64,000 nt of DNA from Methylacidiphilum infernorum V4. Its GTDB lineage: Bacteria; Verrucomicrobiota; Verrucomicrobiia; Methylacidiphilales; Methylacidiphilaceae. Below the pieces are notes generated by a model. The model ran no database searches. It was given only the letters and a program-made list of their open reading frames with translations, and was not told the DNA's origin. Positions within the stretch are counted from its first letter, which is position 1; every line of letters begins with the position of its first letter. The stretch is taken from contig NC_010794.1 in the NCBI RefSeq assembly GCF_000019665.1, positions 1,240,001 through 1,304,000 on the forward strand, in the 5' to 3' direction. Positions 42,857 through 52,415 of the stretch are shown here, in pieces. The translations under genes were made by a program, and so were the position numbers.

Positions 42857-43648
42857 TCATTGCGTGCCTAATTTCACAAGAAGACCTTTTTCTTTGGCAA
42901 TCGAAAAAAAGAACTTAAAAAGAAGGAAAGAAAGGGTCAAATAACAAAGGTTTAAAAGGGTTGCCCACAAGAGGTGACTGTAGGCATAGTTTCCCTGAAG
43001 GCCACTTCTCAGGCCCTCAAATACATGTGTTGCAGGGATAAGAAAAGAAAAAGGGCGTATGGAGGAAGGAAGAACTTCCAGGGGATAAAAGACGGCAGCA
43101 AAGGGTTGGAATAGAATCGGTATAGCCCAAGCCAGGGACTCGGCGGCTTGACCCCACCTTATTAACAAGGATATCGTTAAAATTCCGCAGGCGGATCCCA
43201 TCAAGAAAAGGTTGCCAAGGAGAGGTAGTATGTAACTGCCCAGTTGCATCAAGTTAAAATGATATAAAAAAGCCGCTATCACTCCCAAAAGTCCCAGTAT
43301 GATAAGAGACTTTATGACGCCTACGAGAATGGCCGCTGCGAAAAACTCCTCAATAGTTATCGGGCTGACGAAAAGATTGATCAAGTTCTTTGACCATACA
43401 TCTTCTAAGAAAGATACCGTAATTCCCAACTGTGTCCTATAAAGCACATCCCAAAGGATCATGGCTCCGATCAGAAATTGAAAGGGCCCGGACAGATTGT
43501 TAGATGAGCCCGAGAGATAAAGGGTAAGGTATCCCCAAACAAGGAGGTCCATGACCGGCCAGAAAATGAACTCTAGGATACGAATCCAGCTCCTTCTATA
43601 AATGTAGGTATACCGTAAAAAAAGACCCAAAATCCTTTCTTTGTTCAT
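42857..43648 (-). CDS. ABC-2 type transporter permease
   Basis: About 263 residues with six membrane helices of the ABC-2 type (for example IFWPVMDLLVWGYLTLYL, AMILWDVLYRTQLG, PILFQPFAAVFYPLEVLP). The last segment before the C-terminal helix, IPATHVFEGLRS, is a typical ABC-2 re-entrant region. It pairs with the ATPase just upstream. ABC-2 exporters move polysaccharides, lipids or drugs out of the cell; the substrate is unknown. The Met at 43648 is chosen because the longer frame (to 43741) overlaps the ATPase gene. Confidence 0.9.
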   Translation of the reverse strand: MNKERILGLFLRYTYIYRRSWIRILEFIFWPVMDLLVWGYLTLYLSGSSNNLSGPFQFLIGAMILWDVLYRTQLGITVSFLEDVWSKNLINLFVSPITIEEFFAAAILVGVIKSLIILGLLGVIAAFLYHFNLMQLGSYILPLLGNLFLMGSACGILTISLLIRWGQAAESLAWAIPILFQPFAAVFYPLEVLPSSIRPFSFLIPATHVFEGLRSGLQGNYAYSHLLWATLLNLCYLTLSFLLFKFFFSIAKEKGLLVKLGTQ

Positions 43649-43673
43649 CGTTGAAAAGAAAATAACCTTGGGA

Positions 43674-44399
43674 TTATTTTCTAACCAATTGAATAAAAAG
43701 CTCTTCCAGGCTTTTTTGCTTAAATTGCCGAACAATCTCAAGAGGGATTCCCTGGGTAATGATTTTCCCCGATTTCATAAAAATAATCCGATCACAAAGT
43801 CTTTCTACATCTCGCATGTTGTGGGAAGTGTAAACAATGGTTAGTCCTGTTTCCCTTCTCAAATTGAGCAATAACTCACAGACTTTATCGGCTATGCTGG
43901 GATCAAGACCAGCCGTTGGTTCATCTAAAAATAAGAGCCTGGGCTCATTGAGCAAGGCCTTACACAAGCAGGTTCGAGTCAATTCTCCTGCGGATAGAAA
44001 ACCCGTAATTTTGTTTTGTAAGTGGGCAATCTCCAACTGGTTAAGAAGAGAAAGGATTTTCTTCTCCGGGTTTTTAACTTGGTAAAGGCGGGAAAAGACG
44101 AGCAGATTTTCTTTTACAGTTAAATTGGAAGGCAAGCTGGTGTAACCCGAAGCAAAATTTGAAAAGGATAAGATTTCTCTTCTTGAAGAACCGGGGGACA
44201 AGCCGAAAATCCGGATGGAGCCGGAACTGGGTGTTAAGAGACCGAGTAAAAGATGGATTAAAGTGGTTTTACCCGCCCCATTGGCTCCCAAAAACCCGAC
44301 AATTTCCGATTCCATGACCGTAAAGGAAACTTGATCTACGGCAACAACCTTTCCAAATTCCTTTCTTAAATCCTTTACTTCAATGGCTACGTCTTGCAT
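43674..44399 (-). CDS. ABC transporter ATP-binding protein
   Basis: The 241-residue ATPase of an ABC-2 exporter. It has Walker A FLGANGAGKTTLIHLLLGLL, the Q-loop after it, a signature LSAGELTRTCLCKALL near residue 140, Walker B LLFLDEPTAGLDP and the switch His in TSHNMRDVERLC. The signature replaces the usual SGGQ with SAGE, an accepted variant. The end lies 25 bases before the permease start, so the two genes form one unit. It follows dtd on the same strand. Confidence 0.92.
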   Translation of the reverse strand: MQDVAIEVKDLRKEFGKVVAVDQVSFTVMESEIVGFLGANGAGKTTLIHLLLGLLTPSSGSIRIFGLSPGSSRREILSFSNFASGYTSLPSNLTVKENLLVFSRLYQVKNPEKKILSLLNQLEIAHLQNKITGFLSAGELTRTCLCKALLNEPRLLFLDEPTAGLDPSIADKVCELLLNLRRETGLTIVYTSHNMRDVERLCDRIIFMKSGKIITQGIPLEIVRQFKQKSLEELFIQLVRK

Positions 44400-44453
44400 A
44401 AAAAAGAACTCCTAAGCTTTTCTTGGGTAACCTCTTTTACCTATGGGGTTGGG

Positions 44454-44891
44454 CTAACATTTAAGCCAAAACGTAACAGGCCCGTCGTTAATCAAGTATA
44501 CAGACATATCCGCTCCAAAATAGCCTTTCTTCACCGCTTTATATTTATTCTCTATTTGCCCGCTGACATAATCGAAAAGTTTTTTTGCAACTTCTGCAGG
44601 GGCTGCCATGTCAAAACTAGGCCTTTTGCCCTTAGCGATCTTCCCTGCCAAGGTAAATTCAGGGACGATCAACAACTCCCCACGGATATCAAGCAAAGAA
44701 AGGTTCATTTTTCCCGATTGATCGGAAAATATTCTGCAGTTCAAAACCTTTTCGATTAAGAGGTCTCCATTTTTTTCGTTATCCCCTTTCTCAATGGCCA
44801 AAAACAATAAAATGCCCCTGCCGATAGCACACACAGGGAGTTGATCGATCTCCACGGCCGCTTGCTTTACTCTCTGGACCAAGCCGATCAT
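44454..44891 (-). CDS. dtd: D-aminoacyl-tRNA deacylase
   Basis: Hydrolyses D-amino acids and glycine mischarged on tRNA. The 145-residue length is exact for DTD1. The active-site motif SQFTLA is present as PEFTLAG (a Ser-Gln to Pro-Glu change), and the cross-subunit GP motif as NDGPVTFWL at the C-terminus. The dimer-forming strands are otherwise normal (MIGLVQRVKQAAVEI). The altered SQ pair may affect activity, but the Thr and the Gly-cisPro, which hold the substrate, are kept. Confidence 0.92.
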   Translation of the reverse strand: MIGLVQRVKQAAVEIDQLPVCAIGRGILLFLAIEKGDNEKNGDLLIEKVLNCRIFSDQSGKMNLSLLDIRGELLIVPEFTLAGKIAKGKRPSFDMAAPAEVAKKLFDYVSGQIENKYKAVKKGYFGADMSVYLINDGPVTFWLKC

Positions 44892-45119
44892 ACCTAATTT
44901 TACTTTATCTCTTGTTATCTCTTTGCTCAGTATGATTTTTAAAAATTTCTCTGTAAGCAGGATTTGCGGCTTGACGGCTTGAAATTTTATTCCTAATAAA
45001 ACTGGGTTGCAATGGAACTCGGCATTCCAGTTCTTGGGAAAATCCTTCTTTTTTTATAGAAAGAATTGTTCCCGGGCCATTGCTTTTTTATACGGTACAC
45101 CGATAAGAATTTTTTTTTC

Positions 45120-46289
45120 ATGGAGTACAACTGGTTTTTGGCTTGTTTGTGGATGGGACTGGCTATCCTTTCCGCTATCCTAGCCCAAAAGTTGAGGATA
45201 TCCGCTTCCCTCATCGAAATCATCCTGGGAATATTGGGGCAGTCAGCGGCCTGCTTCATATTGGGAAAAAGCGGACTCAATCCCAAAGAAGGATGGGTCA
45301 GTTTTATTGCTGGACTAGGAGCCATCATGCTTACCTTTATGGCCGGAGCGGAGCTTGAACCTAATGCTTTTCGAAAACAATGGAAGGAATCCACCCTGAT
45401 CGGTTTAATTACCTTTTTCGTCCCCTTTCTTTGTTGTGCTTTATTTGCCCATTTTTTGTTTCATTGGAATTGGAAAGGCTCCCTCCTTGCTGGAATCGCC
45501 CTTTCGGCAACTTCGGTTGCCGTGATGTACACGGTCCTCCTTGAATTTGGATTAAACCGCACTACTTACGGCAAAGGGCTTCTCATCGGCTGCTTTGTCA
45601 ATGATCTCAGCTCCGTCCTTATGCTCGGATTTATTTTTTCCCCTTTCGGCTGGAAAACCGCGGTACTTTCTTTCAGCATTCTTTCCTGTGCTATCCTCAT
45701 GGCTAAAATTACGCCTCTTTTCCTAAAAAAATACGGGAATAAACCTGCAGAACTGGAAACAAAATATCTTTTGTTTTTCCTACTTGGACTTGGAGCGATT
45801 GCCGTATGGGCAGGCTCAGAAGCCGTTTTACCCGCCTACATCATCGGAATGGTCATGGCACAATCCTTCGGACAAAACCACGAGCTTGTAAAAAGATTGC
45901 GTACTTTTACCCTGGGATTCTTGACTCCCTTCTATTTTATTAGGGCCGGCTCCTTCGTCGATTTAACCTCTCTACTCGGCGGTCTTGTCCCCTTTTTTCT
46001 CTTTTTTGTTATTCAACAACTGGCTAAATTTGTTGGAACCTTTCCTTTGCTCATCAAAAGAAAAGGATTACAAGAAGCCGCTTACACCACCTTGTTGATG
46101 TCAACGGGACTGACCTTCAATGTGATCTGCGCTCTTTTTGGTCTTTCTCATGGTATTATTACCCCAAGCCAGTATTCAATATTAATTCCCGTAATCATCT
46201 CTACCGCCATTTTTCCTACTCTGATCGCCAATCGATTCTTCCTGCCCAAGCACCTCTTAAAACACGACATCTTGTTCAAGGGAAACTAG
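45120..46289 (+). CDS. CPA2-type monovalent cation:proton antiporter
   Basis: A 389-residue protein with about 12 membrane helices in the Na+/H+ or K+/H+ exchanger fold: LRISASLIEIILGILG near the N-terminus, FGLNRTTYGKGLLIGCFVNDLSSVLMLGF with an Asn-Asp pair that matches the ion-binding ND motif, and FLTPFYFIRAGSFVDL. No RCK or TrkA domain follows, unlike KefB/KefC. It would exchange protons for Na+ or K+, useful in an acidophile; the ion is not known. A start at 45066 (TTG) is open but adds a non-conserved leader. Confidence 0.88.
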   Translation: MEYNWFLACLWMGLAILSAILAQKLRISASLIEIILGILGQSAACFILGKSGLNPKEGWVSFIAGLGAIMLTFMAGAELEPNAFRKQWKESTLIGLITFFVPFLCCALFAHFLFHWNWKGSLLAGIALSATSVAVMYTVLLEFGLNRTTYGKGLLIGCFVNDLSSVLMLGFIFSPFGWKTAVLSFSILSCAILMAKITPLFLKKYGNKPAELETKYLLFFLLGLGAIAVWAGSEAVLPAYIIGMVMAQSFGQNHELVKRLRTFTLGFLTPFYFIRAGSFVDLTSLLGGLVPFFLFFVIQQLAKFVGTFPLLIKRKGLQEAAYTTLLMSTGLTFNVICALFGLSHGIITPSQYSILIPVIISTAIFPTLIANRFFLPKHLLKHDILFKGN

Positions 46290-46357
46290 GTTTTCTATCG
46301 ACAAGCCAAGCAAGAAAAGATAACTTTTTTGTTTACGATAGTTTCACAAGAAAAAGA

Positions 46358-46440
46358 GCCGGTGTGGCGGAATGGCAGACGCGCCAGACTCAAAATCTGG
46401 TCCGGGCAACCGGGTGTGGGTTCGACTCCCTCCACCGGCA
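46358..46440 (+). tRNA. tRNA-Leu (CAA)
   Basis: An 83-base class II tRNA beginning GCCGGTGTGGCGGAATGG. The anticodon stem CCAGA/TCTGG encloses loop CTCAAAA (anticodon CAA). A variable arm (TCCGGGCAACCGGG) follows, then the T arm GGGTTCGACTCCC, and the acceptor GCCGGTG pairs with CACCGGC before A73. CCA is not encoded. Confidence 0.95.
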
Positions 46441-46550
46441 GAAGGACATAAGACACTCTAGGTTTTATTACTCGATGTATTGAAACTAAAAAAAAAGACT
46501 TCCTTTCCAACCCGCTTATTCCTAGGGCTCTTTAAGCAAGGAAAAAAGAT

Positions 46551-47546
46551 TCAAAGAGGGTTTCGCCTTCGACGGTCCGCGTCAGCCAAAAGCTCAACGT
46601 ATTGCAGCCTAAAGAAACGAGAAGGGCTTGCCCCTCCTTGTTGGCTTAAGCTCCCACGCCAATCTTCTAAAGAGGAAAAACGATGTCTTTCCATCCATTC
46701 CACGATTTCTTTTTCCATCACGGGGATATATCCGATGCCTTTTTCCAAGATAGCCGAACAGACCATAACGACGGAAGCCCCGGCAAGAATCAACCGAATG
46801 GCATCAACGGCCTCCATAACTCCTCCTGTGGCCGCTAAATCCAATTTAAGACGGTTATATAAAAAAGCTATCCAGGATAGGGCAAGGCGATTATCACGAC
46901 TGGTTCCCAGCTGAATCCCACGCTTGATCTCAAAATTTTCTACGTCGATATCCGGCTGAAGAAAACGGTTAAATAACGCAAGCCCGTTTACTCCAGCCGC
47001 CTGGAACCTCTGAGCCATGTTCCCCACGTTCGTGTAGTAGGGGTATATTTTAACCCCAAGGGGAATTTGAATCTCTTTCCTTACCAGTCGAACGATCTCC
47101 AGAGTATCCATCTCGATCGAATCGGAAGGCTGGTTGATGTCTAAAGGGAATGGATATATATTGAGTTCAATGCCGTCTGCTCCGGCTTCTTCTATTTGCT
47201 TGGCATACCGGCACCACCATCCAGGAGATCTCCCATTGAGACTGGCAATAATAGGTATCCTTGCTTTTCGCTTAGCCTCCCTTATAAAATCGAGGTAAGA
47301 TTCCGAAGTGAGTAAATACTCGCTAGACATCGGAAATTCCGAGTAATTGCCGCTGAAATCAAGATAGGGGTTTTCGGCAATGGCTTCTTTAACGATCTGC
47401 TCTTCAAACAAGGAAGGGAGAACCACGGCTGCCGCTCCCGCTTTTTCTAGTTCCTGGATTCCCTCAAGACTACCGGATAGAGGTGAAGCTCCCACGATTA
47501 TCGGAGATCGTAAAGAAAGCCCCAAGTAGGTGGCCTTTAAGTTCAT
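46551..47546 (-). CDS. Dihydroorotate dehydrogenase-like FMN protein
   Basis: A 331-residue TIM-barrel protein of the DHOD-like group that is distinct from PyrD. It has TYLGLSLRSPIIVGASPLSG at the N-terminus, PIIASLNGRSPGWWCRYA, GADGIELNIYPFP and LAATGGVMEAVDAIRLILAGA, where the latter binds the FMN phosphate. The catalytic Cys or Ser loop of true PyrD is not evident. The family is common in bacteria next to unrelated genes and its substrate is unknown, so pyrimidine synthesis should not be assumed. It is convergent with tRNA-Leu. Confidence 0.88.
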   Translation of the reverse strand: MNLKATYLGLSLRSPIIVGASPLSGSLEGIQELEKAGAAAVVLPSLFEEQIVKEAIAENPYLDFSGNYSEFPMSSEYLLTSESYLDFIREAKRKARIPIIASLNGRSPGWWCRYAKQIEEAGADGIELNIYPFPLDINQPSDSIEMDTLEIVRLVRKEIQIPLGVKIYPYYTNVGNMAQRFQAAGVNGLALFNRFLQPDIDVENFEIKRGIQLGTSRDNRLALSWIAFLYNRLKLDLAATGGVMEAVDAIRLILAGASVVMVCSAILEKGIGYIPVMEKEIVEWMERHRFSSLEDWRGSLSQQGGASPSRFFRLQYVELLADADRRRRNPL

Positions 47547-47647
47547 ATCTATAAAAACATAGGCTTTGTCTTCTTCTTAAGCAATAGGATAACCATTCCC
47601 CCTTTTCTTTTAAAAAAAATATTTGGAAAGAGGAATCCAAGACGGGA

Positions 47648-48454
47648 CTATTTTCCAAAGTTTATAGATTTTAGCCTTTCAAGGTTGATTCCTTTTTTGG
47701 CCTCTCTAGCTATGTGTTGGTTCTTCAAAGCTTCGGTATAATCAGGCTTAAGACTAAGGGCTTTCTCAAAATCCCGTAGGGCATCGTCAAACTTTTCCAA
47801 ATCGGTTAAAACGACTCCCCTGTCATTGTAAAACTCAGGATTGTTCGGCTCAAGCTGGATGGCCCGGCTTAAATCCCTAAGAGCCTCCTCCCTTTCTCCT
47901 TTCCTAAAGCGAACCCAGCCCCGGTTATCGTAAGCGAGGGCATACCGAGGATTAAGTTTAATGGCCTGGTCAAAATCTCTTATTGCCGCATCAAAATTTC
48001 TTTCCTTATAATAAGCCCATCCCCTGTTATTGTAGACATAGGCCTTGGTCTTGTCTCTTTTTATAGACTCCGAATAATCCTTTATCGCCTTGTCATACTG
48101 TTCCAACTTCGCTTCTAGGATTCCCCGCCGGTTAAAATAACTGGCGCGTGGATCTAGTTTAATGGCCTCGTTATAATCGATGAGGGCCTTGTAATAATGA
48201 GCTGTAGCCACCCAGGCATCGGCCCTATTATTGTAGGCAAGGGCGAGAGACTCCTTGGAAAGCTCACCTGAATCGATCGCCTGGGTATAATACTCAAGGG
48301 CTTTTTCATAATTTTTCTTGTACTGGGCATTAATCCCTTCTTGTAATGCTTTCAGCCCCAGGGGAACAGCGGCCAAACACAACTCAACCAAAAAAATGGA
48401 CCAAAACATCACGTTCAACCTCCTCATCGATAACCCGGTAATCGTCTTAGACAA
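47648..48454 (-). CDS. Exported TPR-repeat protein
   Basis: A 268-residue protein with a hydrophobic N-terminal segment (MFWSIFLVELCLAAVPLG) consistent with a signal peptide or anchor. About six tetratricopeptide repeats follow, each with the A-x-x-x-x-x-G-x-x-x-x-A-x-x-D-x-x-x-A-I-x-L-x-P pattern (for example AYDNRGWVRFRKGEREEALRD). The repeats form a helical superhelix for protein-protein contact. No enzyme domain is fused. A second possible start is the Met at residue 10. Its partner is not evident. Confidence 0.88.
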   Translation of the reverse strand: MSKTITGLSMRRLNVMFWSIFLVELCLAAVPLGLKALQEGINAQYKKNYEKALEYYTQAIDSGELSKESLALAYNNRADAWVATAHYYKALIDYNEAIKLDPRASYFNRRGILEAKLEQYDKAIKDYSESIKRDKTKAYVYNNRGWAYYKERNFDAAIRDFDQAIKLNPRYALAYDNRGWVRFRKGEREEALRDLSRAIQLEPNNPEFYNDRGVVLTDLEKFDDALRDFEKALSLKPDYTEALKNQHIAREAKKGINLERLKSINFGK

Positions 48455-48509
48455 GTCTTCAAATAAGATAATTCTCTTATTTTTTCTATATTTTTTTTAG
48501 AAAAAAGAG

Positions 48510-48586
48510 AGCTGGCGGTTCCCTGCAATCGAAATCCTACGATCAGAAGGAGGAGAGCAAGATGGATCTTATCGAGACCGCCAGCT
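48510..48586. repeat. 10-bp inverted repeat with 57-base loop
   Basis: AGCTGGCGGT (48510-48519) is the reverse complement of ACCGCCAGCT (48577-48586). The element lies between the receptor at 48626 and the TPR gene, both on the minus strand, and could form a long stem in the transcript. Inside, AGGAGGAG precedes an ATG at 48561 that starts MDLIETASLRKVYR, an ABC-ATPase-like beginning that soon runs off into antisense receptor sequence. Confidence 0.5.
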
Positions 48587-48625
48587 TACGAAAGGTCTAC
48601 CGAGTTCTTTTTTTTACTAACGGTT

Positions 48626-51343
48626 TTAAAATTTCCAAGCCACAGTCCCTTCTATCCAAAAGGGCCATCCTGCAATGATACTGCTCATATTAAACGCTCG
48701 AGATCCGGCAGAACCCAAGCCAAAAGGAAGCCAATACTTCTCATCGGTAAAGTTATAAAGATAGAGCCTGGCCTCCCACTTGGGCTGGGAATAAAATATC
48801 TGGGCATTGAGGATGAACTGGGTCGGAATCTTGGTGTTATACCAATAATTGAGATACTGGTCACTCATCACGATCGCCCCCAGGGTAACACCCAGGCCTA
48901 CATCAGAGGTATAGGTAACGGTACCGCTAAAGTATTGATCGGGAAATCCAATGAAAGCGTAATTTGATGAAGGCATTGTTCCAGAAATGGGAAAGGGTAA
49001 ATTGATAAAGGGTCCTCCTGCAATCGGCACCCCCGTGTAATAGGGTAATATGGGAGTGAGCTGCCTCATACTTGGACCATGAAGACCCGGAGGAAAGCTC
49101 GACCACTCTTCTACCGCCCTCATGTAGATGTAGCCCAACCTTGCCCAGAAATGACGATCCGGTTGGTAAGAAGCGTTGATTTCAAAACCCTCGACGGTCG
49201 TGGGGGTGGCCGGTAAGGGAGCCCCGTTGGGCAAAAAGCCCAAGTTGTTCAGGATCTGGTTCTGGGTAAAAGCCGCGGTCGTGATATACATCTTATCTTT
49301 AAGAATGTTAAATTTCACCCCCCCTTCGATCAGTTGGTTCACTTCACTGAAAGAATTCGGTTGAAAGGTGGGCGCATAACCTCCAATGACCGCTGCGTTG
49401 GTTGTTTGGAGCCAGTTGTAATCGAAATATGCGGTCATCCAAGGGAAAGGTTTATACACCGGGCTTATGTTGACCAAGGGGGCGAAAGCGGCGGTACTGA
49501 AGTGGGCGAACGGCGCTCCTACAGGTCCCGGTGGGGTGGAAGCATCGACAAAGTAGAAGTTTGCCCTCGCTCCAAAAAGGAGACTAAACTTGCTCGTCCA
49601 ATCGATGTTATGCTGGTAGAAGGGATTCACCGTCCAGTAATTACAATCGGTGCTTCCCGATGCCCCGTTCAAGGGTTCATAAAACCAGCCTGGAGGAGCT
49701 CCCGGGATCTGCCATTCTCCTCCCGCAGGTCCCTTGGGATTATTTACCGCTTTTACAAAGGGGATCAGCATGGTCGCGTTCCAAGTCAGAGGATTAGTGG
49801 TCATCATGCTCCATACGTTCCCCGCATTCCAGAAAGCATCACCAAAATAGTCAAGATTCCTCTGGTAATGCCATTCAATACCCGCATCGATGTTATGACG
49901 CATCAGCATCTCCCCGATAGCCCCTTCCCAAAACGACTTTTTCACTTCCTCATCCCCCTCGCTCTTTGCGGTTTCCTTGTATTCCTTCATCTCCTTCTGA
50001 CCCTTTTCCGGGGCCGTTTGTTCGAGAGGGGTTTCGAAATTGACCCTTATCTCTGTCCTGTTATCCACCTCGTAATCCCCGGAAAGATAGGCGGCAACAT
50101 AAAGGGAGGGTTCAATCCATGCACTCCGGGTATACCAGAAAAAGGTATTGTTGACGACCTCGATATTATCCGAAACTTTAACATGCTGGATAAGCTGGAG
50201 CATCCCGGTCATCGCCTCACCCCCTCCTTCCGGGTTCACTATATCGGCCCTCCTATTGACGGGCACAAAAAAGGGACTAACCAAGGTTCCTGCCAGGGCT
50301 CCGGGTGGAAGCATGCCCGCGGTGTAAAGTCCATTATCAATAAGGGCATTGGTGGGCCTATTGATCTGGTCGGCAAGCTGGGGCATGAATGAATACGTTC
50401 CAAAGTCGCCGTAGAAATCGACCGTGTAATTTTCGTAGGGCTTGGCTCCTATCGCCACGTAAAAGTTCTGCTGATTATTATAGATATTATTATAATAACT
50501 GCCCTGTTCCTGGCCCATGTAACTAAATCGCCAAGCCACCTTGTCGTTCACAGGCCCTCCCACATCGGCTCCCCATAAGTATTGGCTATACATCCCCGTG
50601 GTATCCCACACATAACCCCTGAATTTGTCAAAATAAGGCTGCTTGGTAATATAATTGACACTGCCTGGGGTCGGTTGGGTTGCCCCGAACACCGCGTTGG
50701 CCGGACCCTCGGTAATATCCATCGATTCAATCATGTTCCAGCTAAAGGGCACACCCGCCATGGAGTCGTTTTGTAGGGTCATTTCAATGCCGTTAAAGTA
50801 AGGTAGGGCCTGTCTTCCTCGAATCGTCACTGCATTGCCCATTCCCCAGTTTAATTCCGTATAAGCCGTGGGAAGAAGCTGGGAAACACTTAACGGATCA
50901 AGATAGCCTTGATAAACCACCCCTGAAGCTTTCATCATCGTCTGGTTCACCGGTGTTACCTGCCTGGGTGTATCCATTACACTCATGGGTATCCCGTAAG
51001 TAGAAGACAATGGTCCCTGTTCGGTGGGAAGGACGGCGGCGTTGGGAGCCCCAAAGGTTTCCGCCGAGCTGGGTGGAGTCGTTGTTTGAACGGTCACCTC
51101 GGGCATGCTGATCCTTCCTCCGGGAGCTTCCCGCTGGTTGTAAACGGGAGGATAGCCCTGTTCTGCTTGATCTGCTTGCTTTTTCTTCTTTTTTCCCTGC
51201 TGCTGGCCCCCCTCGCCAGAGGCACCTTCCGTAGTCGACGCAGTAGGATTATTTTCTTGCTCCTGGGCAAAAAGATTCCCATGGACAAGGAAACAAACGG
51301 ACAAAAATAATATAATCCACCTCTCTATGCTTTTATTTATCAT
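48626..51343 (-). CDS. TonB-dependent outer membrane receptor
   Basis: A 905-residue intact receptor. The ATG at 51343 has an ideal AGGAGG site; the frame extends to 51385, but that leader contains the site. Residues 1 to about 26 are a signal peptide. A long Gln/Lys-rich low-complexity tract (about 28-65) precedes a TonB-box-like MPEVTVQTT near residue 80. The plug holds YGIPMSVMDTPRQVTPVN and GPANAVFGATQPTPGSVNY. The barrel ends TVAWKF. An Asp/Glu/Lys-rich loop near residues 440-475 is surface-exposed in prediction. It belongs to the same subfamily as the receptors at 2812-5310 and 11431-13850. The ligand is unknown. Confidence 0.92.
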   Translation of the reverse strand: MINKSIERWIILFLSVCFLVHGNLFAQEQENNPTASTTEGASGEGGQQQGKKKKKQADQAEQGYPPVYNQREAPGGRISMPEVTVQTTTPPSSAETFGAPNAAVLPTEQGPLSSTYGIPMSVMDTPRQVTPVNQTMMKASGVVYQGYLDPLSVSQLLPTAYTELNWGMGNAVTIRGRQALPYFNGIEMTLQNDSMAGVPFSWNMIESMDITEGPANAVFGATQPTPGSVNYITKQPYFDKFRGYVWDTTGMYSQYLWGADVGGPVNDKVAWRFSYMGQEQGSYYNNIYNNQQNFYVAIGAKPYENYTVDFYGDFGTYSFMPQLADQINRPTNALIDNGLYTAGMLPPGALAGTLVSPFFVPVNRRADIVNPEGGGEAMTGMLQLIQHVKVSDNIEVVNNTFFWYTRSAWIEPSLYVAAYLSGDYEVDNRTEIRVNFETPLEQTAPEKGQKEMKEYKETAKSEGDEEVKKSFWEGAIGEMLMRHNIDAGIEWHYQRNLDYFGDAFWNAGNVWSMMTTNPLTWNATMLIPFVKAVNNPKGPAGGEWQIPGAPPGWFYEPLNGASGSTDCNYWTVNPFYQHNIDWTSKFSLLFGARANFYFVDASTPPGPVGAPFAHFSTAAFAPLVNISPVYKPFPWMTAYFDYNWLQTTNAAVIGGYAPTFQPNSFSEVNQLIEGGVKFNILKDKMYITTAAFTQNQILNNLGFLPNGAPLPATPTTVEGFEINASYQPDRHFWARLGYIYMRAVEEWSSFPPGLHGPSMRQLTPILPYYTGVPIAGGPFINLPFPISGTMPSSNYAFIGFPDQYFSGTVTYTSDVGLGVTLGAIVMSDQYLNYWYNTKIPTQFILNAQIFYSQPKWEARLYLYNFTDEKYWLPFGLGSAGSRAFNMSSIIAGWPFWIEGTVAWKF

Positions 51344-52415
51344 TATTTCCTCCTCAAGAACGGTATCAAAATAAAATTCGCCCAATTACGGCTCTTTATT
51401 TATCCTAGAAGCAGAAAAAAGGGGAGTTACATTTGTGTTAAATAATTATGACAAAATGATGACGTTTTATTTTTGTCTAATTACTTCATTATAAATAACT
51501 TATTAATGATGTTTTAAATTGTATTTTCTTTGTTACGATTATTGAAAACCTTTAATGTTCTTTCTCAGCAAAAAAGTAAGTAAAAGGAACTATCTTTTGA
51601 TCTCATCAAAAAATACTTTTTTGGCCGTTTTATCGAATGGCGCGGTAAGCTTCTTTTTTTCCTTCATCCCATGGGGAATAGGGGAAGATGATTAAAACCT
51701 GGACATTTCAAAAGGGATTTTCTGATTGAATGGCCCAAGGACACGGTCAATCCAACCTCCTGGAGGATCTTGATTAAGCGACAAAAAAAAAGCGGGGAAT
51801 TCTTCATTTTTTTAATACTACAGAAAATCGATCGGGGCACATAGAGGCTAAAAGAGTCAAAACTCTACCTCAATCACAGGTTGGATACTTTCCAAGGGTT
51901 CTCTTGCTTTCATCTTTTTAAAGCACAACGATCGACCCCGCCAGGTATTGATAGCCAAAAGTACTCGGTTTGCTCGAAGAAGGGTTGAGGGCAGAACTAA
52001 GGCAGGTCAATAGGCAACGGTCCCTTGGGCCAATGACCATGGTATCCTCTAAATAAACCAGGCCTATTTGACTCTTCTTTCCTTAAAACGATCCCTTAAG
52101 CCTAGGAAATCCACCCCATTGCCTGCTCCCTATAATGGAAAAGCCAACTTCCCTACTCCTGAACCAACCCAAGGCAGAAGGAAAAGCCCTCCCTAAAGCT
52201 CGATCTTGAATCGGACAGGTGAATAGAGGACGGTCCAATCAAAAAAAAGAAGACCGAAAGAATCCGAACAGCGGAAAAAGGGGGAGAGCAAAACCCATCA
52301 AGAAGTTAGCTTGAGCTCTCTTTTAACAAGCTTTTTTTATAAAAAAGATAGGCAAACAACGAAAGGATTGCCCTAAAGCTGTATTTTCCTTGAAAGAAAA
52401 TCATCCTTAAAAAAT
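51344..52415. other. Gene-poor 1-kb intergenic region
   Basis: No reading frame over about 60 codons and no recognisable relic was found. The part next to the receptor (51344-51560) is AT-rich and must hold its promoter. The rest is more mixed in composition, with stops in all frames. A hairpin with a T-run lies near its right end at 52308-52338. No insertion-sequence ends were seen. Confidence 0.45.
52308..52338 (+). terminator. Candidate intrinsic terminator
   Basis: AGCTTG (52308-52313) can pair with CAAGCT (52327-52332), and the stem runs into seven T residues. The orientation would end a plus-strand transcript, yet no plus-strand gene precedes it, so either an unknown RNA ends here or the match is chance. 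Confidence 0.3.

Noticed and set aside
46551-47546. Calling the DHOD-like gene pyrD
   Set aside because: The sequence belongs to the DHOD-like group without a clear PyrD catalytic loop, so a role in pyrimidine synthesis is not supported.
49334-50392. 352-codon plus-strand frame inside the receptor gene
   Set aside because: Antisense to a conserved receptor, no domain, no ribosome site; a shadow frame.
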